A DNA stretch of 64,000 nt from SLNP01 sp964568875 (GTDB taxonomy: Bacteria > Bacteroidota > Bacteroidia > Bacteroidales > VadinHA17): the NCBI GenBank assembly GCA_964568875.1, contig CAZMSH010000001.1:62001-126000 (forward strand), read 5' to 3'. Below the pieces are notes generated by a model that was given only the letters and a program-made list of their open reading frames with translations, ran no database searches and was not told where the DNA came from. Numbering within the stretch: position 1 is the first letter of the stretch; every line of letters starts with the position of its first letter. The position numbers and the translations under genes were made by a program. Shown one piece after another: positions 29,615 to 36,899 of the stretch.

Positions 29615-30826
29615 TTACTCGAACTGTCGGAATGTTTTCTTTATCAGGTCCATTGCCTCCCGCAACTGCTCTTCATTAATAATCAGCGGAGGAGCAAATC
29701 TTATTATATGACCATGTGTCGGTTTTGCAAGTACTCCGTTTTCTTTCATTGCCACACAAACATCCCAGGCTGTCTTGCCTCCTTTTGGCTTGATAACCAC
29801 TGCATTCAGAAGGCCCTTGCCGCGAACCAGCTCGATCATATCTGATTTAATGCTCTTGAATTCATCCCTGAATATTTTACCAAGGTATTCAGCCTTTTCG
29901 GCAAGTTTTTCTTCCCTCACCACCTCAAGGGCAGCCATTGCAACCTTACCGGCAATCGGATTACCGCCAAATGTTGATCCGTGTTCGCCGGGTTTAATGC
30001 AGAGCATTATGTCATCGTCAGCGAGCGCAACTGACACAGGAAATACACCTCCCGAGAGAGCCTTGCCAAGTATCAGAATGTCAGGTCTTACTCCTTCATG
30101 ATCGCATGCCAGAAGCTTACCCGTCCGTGCTATACCCGTCTGTACTTCGTCAGCTATGAAAAGTACATTTTTTGCCTTGCACATATCGTAAGCCTTTGTA
30201 AGGTAGCCTTCATCAGGTACATAGACACCGGCCTCACCCTGAATCGGTTCCACCAGAAAGCCGGCAACGTCGGGGTCCTGCAGAGCCTTTTCAAGAGCGT
30301 TAAGATCGTTATAAGGAATGGTAATGAATCCCGGAGTAAAAGGTCCGTAGTCTTTTCTGGCGTCAGGATCGGTTGACATCGAGACAATTGTTATTGTTCT
30401 GCCGTGGAAGTTGCCTTCACACACAATAATTTTAGCCTGGTTCTCCTTAATTCCCTTTTTCAGGTAGGCCCATTTGCGGCATAGCTTTAGTGCCGTTTCA
30501 TCGGCCTCGGCTCCGGTATTCATAGGCAAAACCTTATCATAACCGAAGTATTTCGTTATATACTCTTCATATTCTCCCAACACAGAATTATAAAAAGCCC
30601 GTGAGGTAAGGGTGAGCTTCCTGGCCTGGTCGATAAGGGCCTGGATTATTTTCGGATGACAGTGTCCTTGGTTTACAGCTGAATAGGCAGAAAGAAAATC
30701 AAAATACTTTTTACCTTCCACGTCCCATACGTACGGACCTTCTCCTTTTTCAAGAACTACCGGCAGGGGATGATAGTTATGTGCTCCAAATTTGTCTTCG
30801 CGGTCAATATAATCCTGTGTTTTCAT
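29615..30826 (-). CDS. rocD: Ornithine-oxo-acid aminotransferase
   Basis: 403 aa, the usual size. A class III PLP aminotransferase: 'MNTGAEADETALKLCRKWAY', 'EGNFHGRTITIVSMS', 'IADEVQTGIARTGK' and the PLP-lysine motif 'ILGKALSGGVFPVS'. The N-terminus 'GAHNYHPLPVVLEKGEGPYV' is the ornithine aminotransferase signature. It converts ornithine and 2-oxoglutarate to glutamate-semialdehyde and glutamate, linking arginine and proline metabolism. No pathway partners are adjacent. Confidence 0.95.
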   Translation of the reverse strand: MKTQDYIDREDKFGAHNYHPLPVVLEKGEGPYVWDVEGKKYFDFLSAYSAVNQGHCHPKIIQALIDQARKLTLTSRAFYNSVLGEYEEYITKYFGYDKVLPMNTGAEADETALKLCRKWAYLKKGIKENQAKIIVCEGNFHGRTITIVSMSTDPDARKDYGPFTPGFITIPYNDLNALEKALQDPDVAGFLVEPIQGEAGVYVPDEGYLTKAYDMCKAKNVLFIADEVQTGIARTGKLLACDHEGVRPDILILGKALSGGVFPVSVALADDDIMLCIKPGEHGSTFGGNPIAGKVAMAALEVVREEKLAEKAEYLGKIFRDEFKSIKSDMIELVRGKGLLNAVVIKPKGGKTAWDVCVAMKENGVLAKPTHGHIIRFAPPLIINEEQLREAMDLIKKTFRQFE

Positions 30827-31101
30827 CAGATTGATTTTAAATGATTTACTATTTTAGCTTTTAAACCCACAATCTTACGAAAGCTTTTTGATTTTTCAAA
30901 GGAGGAAGGTCATTTAGTAGGATTGCGGGTTTCGAGGTGCGGGTTTACCTCGGCTCTCGCCTCGGTGAGCTCGCCCGATAAGCCGGGCTCGGTTCGGGTT
31001 TTGGGTTTTACCTTCGCCTTTCAGGCTCCGGTGAGCTCGCCTTCGGCTCGGTTCTCCCTTCGGTCGTGAGCTCACCCGGCAAGCCGGGCTCGGTACAGGG
31101 C
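30827..31101. other. Intergenic region rich in GC palindromic repeats
   Basis: These 275 bases between rocD and trmD hold no ORF. The part near rocD is AT-rich promoter sequence; from about 30930 it becomes GC-rich and repetitive (see the repeat entry). Nothing else is seen. Confidence 0.6.
30930..31095. repeat. Imperfect GC-rich repeats with palindromic cores
   Basis: A 29-base unit at 30965-30993 recurs at 31066-31094 with three mismatches. It begins GTGAGCTC and ends GCCGGGCTCGGT. A shortened version lies at 31031-31053. The second copy has the hairpin CCCGGC-AA-GCCGGG. A direct repeat of TGCGGGTTT also occurs near 30934 and 30948. It resembles a REP-like element or decayed tandem repeat just downstream of trmD. 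Confidence 0.7.
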
Positions 31102-31785
31102 TCAGGATTTGTCGTCAAGGAGATAGGGTCTTAGCAGTTTTGTTCGTTCCACTGACTGATCGTGCCGCCACTTATCGATTTCTGCCGCATTGCCTGACAG
31201 GAGTATGTCGGGCACTTTCCAGCCATTGAAATCAGCAGGCCTGGTATATACGGGAGGGGAGAGGAGATCATCCTGAAATGAGTCGAAAAGAGCAGATTGC
31301 TCATCAGATATTGCGCCCGGCAGCAGTCTCACAACAGCATCGGCAATGATTGCTGCAGGCAGTTCTCCTCCTGAAAGAACATAGTCGCCTATTGATATTT
31401 CTCTGGTAATCAGATTGTCTCTTATCCTCTGGTCAATGCCCTTATAATGACCGGCAAGAATAATAATATTGTTCATTGTTGCCAGCTTATTGGCCATCTT
31501 CTGGGTAAAGGGTTCTCCGTCAGGTGATGTATATATTATCTCATCATAGTCTCTCTGCAGTTTAAGATATTCAAGAGCCCTGAAGACCGGTTCAACCTTC
31601 ATTACCATGCCTGCACCTCCTCCAAACGGATAATCGTCAACCGTCCGGTGCCTGTCATCAGTGAAATCACGCAACTGGACAAGGTTAATCTCCACAAGAC
31701 CCTTATCCTTTGCCCTCTTGATTATTGAGTGACTAAGCGGGCCATCGAGAAGCTCTGGCAGTATAGTTACTATATCAATCCTCAT
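31102..31785 (-). CDS. trmD: tRNA (guanine-37-N1)-methyltransferase
   Basis: 227 aa from ATG at 31785, giving the conserved 'MRIDIVTILPELL' N-terminus. The SAM-binding trefoil knot motifs are 'IILAGHYKGIDQRI' and 'EISIGDYVLSGGELPA'. The C-terminal region holds 'LLSPPVYTRPADF'. It methylates G37 next to the anticodon and prevents frameshifting. It is usually found with rimM, rpsP or rplS; here it stands alone, as is common in Bacteroidota. Confidence 0.96.
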   Translation of the reverse strand: MRIDIVTILPELLDGPLSHSIIKRAKDKGLVEINLVQLRDFTDDRHRTVDDYPFGGGAGMVMKVEPVFRALEYLKLQRDYDEIIYTSPDGEPFTQKMANKLATMNNIIILAGHYKGIDQRIRDNLITREISIGDYVLSGGELPAAIIADAVVRLLPGAISDEQSALFDSFQDDLLSPPVYTRPADFNGWKVPDILLSGNAAEIDKWRHDQSVERTKLLRPYLLDDKS

Positions 31786-31930
31786 AAAACACAGAGTTAT
31801 CTGCAAAAATAGCCAATGATCCTTTAATACGTATTGTTTGCCGGTAATAATTAATTTGCCATGAATCAGCCGTTATATAAGGCATTTAAATTAATTTGTC
31901 TACTTTTCAGCCTTATTAATCAATATTTAA

Positions 31931-32206
31931 GTGGAACACTCAGAATTTATTGAATGCCGACCGGGCTGTGGTGCATGTTGCATCGCACTGTCGATATCAT
32001 CGTCCATCCCGGGCATGGAGAACGGAAAGCCCGCAGGTGTAAGGTGCATACATCTTACCGATGATTACCGGTGTGCCCTTTTCGGCAAACCTGAACGACC
32101 CGCGGTGTGCAGCTCATTCAGGGCAGAACTGCAGTTTTGCGGAACCAACAGGGATGAGGCCATGAGCATACTCATGTCGCTTACCGATGCTGAAGACAGA
32201 TATTAA
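31931..32206 (+). CDS. YkgJ family cysteine-cluster protein
   Basis: 91 aa with a GTG start at 31931. A TAA stop lies directly before that GTG in frame, and the first internal ATG would remove the cysteines, so GTG is the only sensible start. The pattern 'CRPGCGACC', then C at 'GVRC', 'DYRC' and 'PAVCSSF', is the YkgJ/UPF0153 cluster thought to bind zinc or an Fe-S centre. Function unknown. It converges on the amidohydrolase gene, with only a short octamer repeat between. Confidence 0.85.
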   Translation: MEHSEFIECRPGCGACCIALSISSSIPGMENGKPAGVRCIHLTDDYRCALFGKPERPAVCSSFRAELQFCGTNRDEAMSILMSLTDAEDRY

Positions 32207-32208
32207 AA

Positions 32209-32226
32209 GGGCGTAAAGGCGTAAGG
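32209..32226. repeat. Short GGCGTAA repeat
   Basis: Two and a half copies of GGCGTAA(A/G) fill the 21 bases between two convergent stops. It matches the octamer repeats at 35507-35580 and 61307-61400. Confidence 0.55.
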
Positions 32227-32227
32227 G

Positions 32228-33916
32228 TCAGGGTTCCAGTTTGTACACGACCTTACCGCCGGTTATTGTGTATACCACCTTTGTTTTCATAATTTCCTCT
32301 TCCGGAATAGTAAGAAGGTCCCTGTCGGTAATTACTATATCGGCAAGGTATCCTGGCTTCAGCATTCCTTTCCTGTCTTCCATAAACTGTGAATATGAAG
32401 CTCCCAGGGTATAATACTTAATTGCCTCTTCCATCGTCAGCTTCTCCTCAGGGATCCATCCGTCCCCTTCTTCTCCCATTCTGTCTTTACGTGTGACTGC
32501 GGCATAGAGACCTTCCATCGGGTTAAGAGGTTCAACACTGTAGTCAGTGCCGAAGGCGAGCATCGCGCCGGCATCAAGCAGACTTCTCCATGTATATGAC
32601 CACCTGGCTCTCTCTTCACCTATTCTCTTGACAATAAATCTTTTATCGGTAATGCAATGTGTCGGCTGCATCGATGGAATAACACCCAATTGAGCAAATC
32701 GTGGTATGTCCGATTCAATAAGTATCTGGGCATGTTCCAGCCTATGTCTGCTGTCACGGCGGCCGTTCTTTTCTATTGCAGCTTCGCAGATATTAAGAAT
32801 CCAGTTATTAGCCTTCGGTCCGATTGCATGTATTCCTATCTGAAATCCCATCGAGTCAGCTGTCAGTATCCTTTTCTCCATCTCCTCATAACTCACCATA
32901 GCGAGCCCGTCCTTATCAGGTTCATCGCTGTATGGTTCAAAGAACATGGCAGTGGTGGAACCAAGGGTTCCGTCCATGAAATCCTTCAGATAGCCGAAGC
33001 GAATCCAGTTTCCCTCTGCCGGGTATTTTTCAGCGATCTCCCTGTAGCGCAGCAGCCTGTCCACATCATAGGTCAATACTGCTCCGATATCGATTCTTGA
33101 TGTCAGTTCTCCCTCAGCAAGAAGCTGATCATACATCTCCCAGCTTGCCGATCCAGGAATCTGAATGCTTGTTACCCCAAGCTCACGGGCCTGCTGAAGG
33201 GCGAGAAGATAACCGGTACGTGTTCTTTCTGCCTCTTCCTCCGCACTCCTTTCCACCCTTACAGCTCCATACTTCAGCAGACCTTTGGCTGTCTCCTTGA
33301 ATATCCCGTTAGGTTCACCGGTAACAGGATCACGCATGATCTCTCCGCCGAACGGATCGGGTGTGTCTTTGGTGATTCCCGAGTTTTTTATGACGTAGCT
33401 GTTAACAAGCACACTATGTCCGTCAGTACGACTTAATGCCACAGGATTATCAGGTGATACGGCATCAAGGAGTTCCTTCGTGGGCCATTCTTTTGTGGTG
33501 AACATCTCGTGCTCCCAATGCCCTCCGCGAATAAGTTCGCCGGGCTTCGATTTAGCAACCTGCTCCCTTACTTTCTCTGTAATTATCGCAGGGTCAGTTA
33601 TATATCTTAGTTCAATATAATCGGGATTAACAGGGCCAAAGTGTGCATGAGCATCATTAAATCCTGGAAAAACCAGTTTTCCTTCTGCATCGATCACCTC
33701 TGTGACACCCTCTTCAATATGTTTTGAGACTGATTTAACAGTACCCACGGCAATAATATACTCCCCTTTAATTGCTACTGCCTCAGCATAGGGGTTCTTA
33801 TCATCTATCGTAAGCACTTTCCCGTTAAGGATCACCATATCGGCTTTCTGTGCTTCTGAGCATGAGTTCATTGAGATCATAATCAATACCATCAGTGGAA
33901 GAAATAGTTTTTTCAT
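32228..33916 (-). CDS. Amidohydrolase family protein (YtcJ/Amidohydro_3 type), lipoprotein
   Basis: 562 aa from ATG at 33916; a longer start at 33955 would place 13 residues before the signal. The lipobox is ISMNSC. Metal-ligand motifs are 'GFNDAHAHFG' (HxH), 'IGIHAIGPKAN', 'RHRLEHAQ' and 'LAFGTDYSVEPLNP'. The long insertion domain with 'GYLKDFMDGTLGS' marks the YtcJ-type group of imidazolone-like metal-dependent hydrolases. The substrate is not known; an envelope location suggests use of external amides or esters. Confidence 0.88.
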   Translation of the reverse strand: MKKLFLPLMVLIMISMNSCSEAQKADMVILNGKVLTIDDKNPYAEAVAIKGEYIIAVGTVKSVSKHIEEGVTEVIDAEGKLVFPGFNDAHAHFGPVNPDYIELRYITDPAIITEKVREQVAKSKPGELIRGGHWEHEMFTTKEWPTKELLDAVSPDNPVALSRTDGHSVLVNSYVIKNSGITKDTPDPFGGEIMRDPVTGEPNGIFKETAKGLLKYGAVRVERSAEEEAERTRTGYLLALQQARELGVTSIQIPGSASWEMYDQLLAEGELTSRIDIGAVLTYDVDRLLRYREIAEKYPAEGNWIRFGYLKDFMDGTLGSTTAMFFEPYSDEPDKDGLAMVSYEEMEKRILTADSMGFQIGIHAIGPKANNWILNICEAAIEKNGRRDSRHRLEHAQILIESDIPRFAQLGVIPSMQPTHCITDKRFIVKRIGEERARWSYTWRSLLDAGAMLAFGTDYSVEPLNPMEGLYAAVTRKDRMGEEGDGWIPEEKLTMEEAIKYYTLGASYSQFMEDRKGMLKPGYLADIVITDRDLLTIPEEEIMKTKVVYTITGGKVVYKLEP

Positions 33917-33995
33917 GGGTAAAACGGGTTTGATTTCAGAGCCGAAGATAGGCAAAATAGAAATTTGATCATCTTCATGAAAGTATATTATATAA

Positions 33996-34003
33996 TATGT
34001 TTG
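33996..34003 (+). promoter_or_regulatory. Putative lepB promoter -7 element (TATGTTTG)
   Basis: An exact TAnnTTTG match lies 100 bases upstream of lepB. No -33 element is found at standard spacing. Confidence 0.35.
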
Positions 34004-34103
34004 CCGTACGACTGCAAAAATCTTTACAACAACTCAAAGCAAGTTTTCTGTTTCCGACAATTAATAGTTACTTTGTGCGTTCAATTGTTTAAAATAAACT
34101 GCA

Positions 34104-35489
34104 ATGAAGCAAATACTTCACAATAAGTTTCTGAAGTTCTCTGTAGCAGCAATAATATATGTGCTATGGGTTATCTGGCTTGGCAATTTCTGGTGGCTGG
34201 CAGGCCTGGTTGTTATTTTTGACATATATATAACAGAAATAGTTAACTGGGCCTTCTGGAAGAGACGCGAAGGAAGGAATCATGTGGTCATCGAGTGGCT
34301 CGATGCGCTTATCTTTGCCGTTATAGCAGTTACAATTATTAATATTTTTCTTTTCCAGAACTACCGGATCCCCACAGGGTCAATGGAGAAGTCGCTGCTT
34401 ATAGGTGATCATCTTTTTGTAAGCAAGGTTGCCTACGGTCCGAGACTGCCCAATACCCCGGTGGCATTTCCTTTCACGCAGCATACAATGCCGATTACCG
34501 GTGGCAAGTCATGGTCAAATATTATTCAGAGGCCTTACAAAAGGTTAAAGGGCTTCAGAAGTGTTGAGCGGTTTGATCCCGTGGTATTCAACTTTCCGGA
34601 GGGCGATACCGTCGTTCTTGAGAATCAGGCAACAAGTTATTATGAGATAGTTCGTGAGACAGCCCGTTTTCTCAAGGCAAACAATAGCATGACCGGAGGA
34701 GCGCCATTAAGTGAAGAACTGCTCAATGATATGGCAAGAAGAGAAGTATGGCGCCGGTATTCAATAATTTACAGGCCTGTAGACAGAAGAGACAATTATG
34801 TAAAGAGATGTGTCGGTCTGCCAGGGGATACCATCCAGGTCAGGGATGCCGTCTTGTATGTCAACGGAACAAGGGCAGAGGAAAAACCGACCCAGCAATT
34901 GACATACGTAGTGAGTACCAATGGCACCAGAATTAATCCCAGGGCCCTTGAAAGAATGGATATATACCGTTCCGACCAGCAGATGGTGGGAAGTGTCTAC
35001 ATGCTTCCGCTAACCTCTGAAAATGCCGTGGCCCTGCAATCTTTTGTCAATGTTACTGATGTAACGCCAAGGATATCGAGGGCAGGGGAGTATGAACCCT
35101 ACATCTTTCCGCACAATGAAAGGTACCGGTGGAACCAGGATAATTTCGGACCGTTGTGGGTACCGGCCAAAGGTGTCACCATACCTGTTGATACCTCAAA
35201 TATATGCTTCTACGAAAGAATTATAGACGTTTATGAAGATAATGACCTGCTGGTGGAAAATGGCAGGATATTTATCAATGGCGAACCTGCCGACAGTTAT
35301 ACTTTTAAGATGGATTACTACTGGATGATGGGTGACAACAGGCACAACAGTGCCGATTCACGTTACTGGGGATTCGTTCCGGAGGATCATGTGGTAGGTA
35401 CTCCAAAGTACATCTGGCTTTCAATCAACAAGGAGGCTAAAGGGCTTAAGAAGATCAGGTTCAACAGGTTCTTTATGAAGGCGAGATGA
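34104..35489 (+). CDS. lepB: Signal peptidase I, enlarged Bacteroidota form
   Basis: 461 aa, longer than E. coli LepB (324 aa). N-terminal membrane helices span about 12-50 and 66-84. The catalytic serine is S93 in 'RIPTGSMEKSLL', and the general-base lysine is K234 in 'RRDNYVKRCVGLPGD'. The end motif 'MMGDNRHNSADSRYWGFVP' is box E. About 110 extra residues lie between the Ser and Lys boxes and another insertion follows (about 255-350), both likely periplasmic. It removes signal peptides at the outer face of the inner membrane. Confidence 0.95.
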   Translation: MKQILHNKFLKFSVAAIIYVLWVIWLGNFWWLAGLVVIFDIYITEIVNWAFWKRREGRNHVVIEWLDALIFAVIAVTIINIFLFQNYRIPTGSMEKSLLIGDHLFVSKVAYGPRLPNTPVAFPFTQHTMPITGGKSWSNIIQRPYKRLKGFRSVERFDPVVFNFPEGDTVVLENQATSYYEIVRETARFLKANNSMTGGAPLSEELLNDMARREVWRRYSIIYRPVDRRDNYVKRCVGLPGDTIQVRDAVLYVNGTRAEEKPTQQLTYVVSTNGTRINPRALERMDIYRSDQQMVGSVYMLPLTSENAVALQSFVNVTDVTPRISRAGEYEPYIFPHNERYRWNQDNFGPLWVPAKGVTIPVDTSNICFYERIIDVYEDNDLLVENGRIFINGEPADSYTFKMDYYWMMGDNRHNSADSRYWGFVPEDHVVGTPKYIWLSINKEAKGLKKIRFNRFFMKAR

Positions 35490-35496
35490 TAAAGAA

Positions 35497-35580
35497 TGGC
35501 GTAAAAGGCGTATAGGCGTATAGGCGTATAGGCGTAGATGGCATAAAGGCCTAGTGGGCGTGAAAGGCGTAATGGCATAA
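35497..35580. repeat. GGCGTATA octamer tandem repeat
   Basis: Three exact copies of GGCGTATA (35507-35530) plus variants (GGCGTAGA, TGGCATAA, GGGCGTGA, AGGCGTAA) follow the lepB stop. The unit is shared with the repeats at 32209 and 61307. Confidence 0.85.
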
Positions 35581-35585
35581 AAAAG

Positions 35586-35613
35586 AGAGGCTGTCTTTTT
35601 CGGGACAGCCTCT
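35586..35613. terminator. Terminator between lepB and rplT
   Basis: AGAGGCTGTC (35586-35595) pairs with GACAGCCTCT (35604-35613). The minus strand continues into a T-run, so it mainly ends the thrS-infC-rpmI-rplT operon and may also act on lepB. Confidence 0.88.
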
Positions 35614-35635
35614 TAGTATTCCGGATGATGTTATA

Positions 35636-35983
35636 CTATTCTTTAACCTTTTCTACTACGGCCCTGAAAGCTTCAGGGTGATTCATTGCAAGGTCGGCAA
35701 GTGTTTTGCGGTTAAGTGCAATACCTTTCTTCTGTATCTTTCCCATGAACTCAGAGTAGCTCATGTCATACTGCCGCACACCGGCGTTAATTCTTTGGAT
35801 CCAGAGGGCTCTGAATTCACCCTTCTTTTTCTTTCTGTCACGGTAGGCATAGCCCAACCCTTTTTCCAGGGTATTCTTGGCAACTGTCCAGACATTTTTT
35901 CTGGAGCCGAAGTTACCCTTGGTCTGCTTGAGAACCTTTTTTCTTCTGGCTCTCGATGCAACTGAATTTACTGATCTTGGCAT
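35636..35983 (-). CDS. rplT: 50S ribosomal protein L20
   Basis: 115 aa, the standard length. 'MPRSVNSVASRARRKKVLKQ' is the family N-terminus, and 'FRALWIQRINAGVRQYDMSY' is the central signature. It binds 23S rRNA early in 50S assembly. It is the last gene of the translation operon, 98 bp after rpmI. Confidence 0.97.
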   Translation of the reverse strand: MPRSVNSVASRARRKKVLKQTKGNFGSRKNVWTVAKNTLEKGLGYAYRDRKKKKGEFRALWIQRINAGVRQYDMSYSEFMGKIQKKGIALNRKTLADLAMNHPEAFRAVVEKVKE

Positions 35984-36081
35984 TGTGTTTCTGTTTTTGG
36001 ATGCCAGCGCTCAACTAAGAGACTTTCATGCTGGTCAACCGGTTAATTACTAATTTACTTTCATCCGATCAAGGCGCTTCA

Positions 36082-36279
36082 TTATTTAAGACCCAGCAGC
36101 AGCCTGATGTTTTTTTCATCAGCCTTGTGTACCTCACCGAAGTATGTAAGATTCCTCTTACGCTTTGTTGCCTTCTTGGTAAGAATGTGGCTCTTAAACG
36201 CATGCTTGCGCTTAATCTTTCCTGTTCCGGTAAGAGAAAACCTCTTTTTTGCACCCGGATTTGTTTTAATTTTTGGCAT
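36082..36279 (-). CDS. rpmI: 50S ribosomal protein L35
   Basis: 65 aa. 'MPKIKTNPGAKKRFSLTGTG' followed by 'KIKRKHAFKSHILTKKATKR' is the L35 signature. It lies 26 bp after infC and before rplT, the conserved order. Confidence 0.96.
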   Translation of the reverse strand: MPKIKTNPGAKKRFSLTGTGKIKRKHAFKSHILTKKATKRKRNLTYFGEVHKADEKNIRLLLGLK

Positions 36280-36305
36280 CAGTTAATATTTATATATGGT
36301 GTTAA

Positions 36306-36863
36306 TTAATTCTTCTTTTTTGGAGCCAGAGAAATAATCATCCTTTTTCCTTCGAGTCTGGGCAGCTGTTCAACCTTACCATACTCTTCAAGGTCATTTG
36401 CAAATCTCAGCAGCAGAACTTCTCCCTGCTCCTTAAACAGAATCGATCTTCCCTTGAAGAAAACATAAGCCCTTACTTTTGCTCCCTCTTCCAGAAATTT
36501 GATGGCATGCTTAAGCTTAAAGTTGTAGTCGTGATCATCGGTGTTGGGGCCAAACCGTATCTCCTTAACGACAATCTTGGTGGCTTTGGCCTTCATTTCC
36601 TTCTGTTTCTTCTTTTGCTGGTAAAGAAACTTCTGATAGTCTACGATCTTACAAACCGGCGGATCGGCATTCGGGGAGATTTCAACCAGGTCAAGCTCCA
36701 TTTCATCTGCCAGCCTGAGAGCATCCTGAATACTCATTACCTGTTGTTCAATACCTTCGCCAACCACTCTGACAACCCTGGCAAGAATACGGTTATTTAT
36801 CCTGTGCTGTGCCTGTCGTTGTGGCTGGTGTCTTCCCTGACGGTTATAACTAAACTCAGCTAT
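36306..36863 (-). CDS. infC: Translation initiation factor IF-3, probable AUA start
   Basis: 185 aa if started at the ATA at 36863. The open frame runs from just after the thrS stop to 36306, and it has no ATG, GTG or TTG before the GTG at 36767. Starting at that GTG would delete the conserved 'HRINNRILARVVRVVGEGIE' N-domain. A strong AAGGAGG (36878-36872) sits 8 bases before the ATA, so ATA is the likely start. The N-domain and 'IVDYQKFLYQQKKKQKE' linker precede the C-domain ('VKEIRFGPNTDDHDYNFK'). IF-3 rejects non-standard start codons, and E. coli infC uses AUU for autoregulation; an AUA start here would do the same. Confidence 0.88.
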   Translation of the reverse strand: MAEFSYNRQGRHQPQRQAQHRINNRILARVVRVVGEGIEQQVMSIQDALRLADEMELDLVEISPNADPPVCKIVDYQKFLYQQKKKQKEMKAKATKIVVKEIRFGPNTDDHDYNFKLKHAIKFLEEGAKVRAYVFFKGRSILFKEQGEVLLLRFANDLEEYGKVEQLPRLEGKRMIISLAPKKKN

Positions 36864-36871
36864 GGTTCGTT

Positions 36872-36878
36872 CCTCCTT
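36872..36878 (-). promoter_or_regulatory. Strong Shine-Dalgarno deciding the infC start
   Basis: AAGGAGG on the minus strand, perfect to the 16S tail, 8 bases before the ATA codon at 36863. Such strong sites are uncommon in this window. Confidence 0.7.
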
Positions 36879-36899
36879 CTTTTGGTTAATAAAAATATC

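Noticed and set aside
35984..36081. Possible L20-binding leader structure between rpmI and rplT
   Set aside because: Only a 5-bp stem (CCAGC/GCTGG) around a long loop is visible, too weak to call.
36306..36767. infC starting at the GTG at 36767
   Set aside because: It would remove the conserved N-terminal domain encoded in the same open frame upstream.
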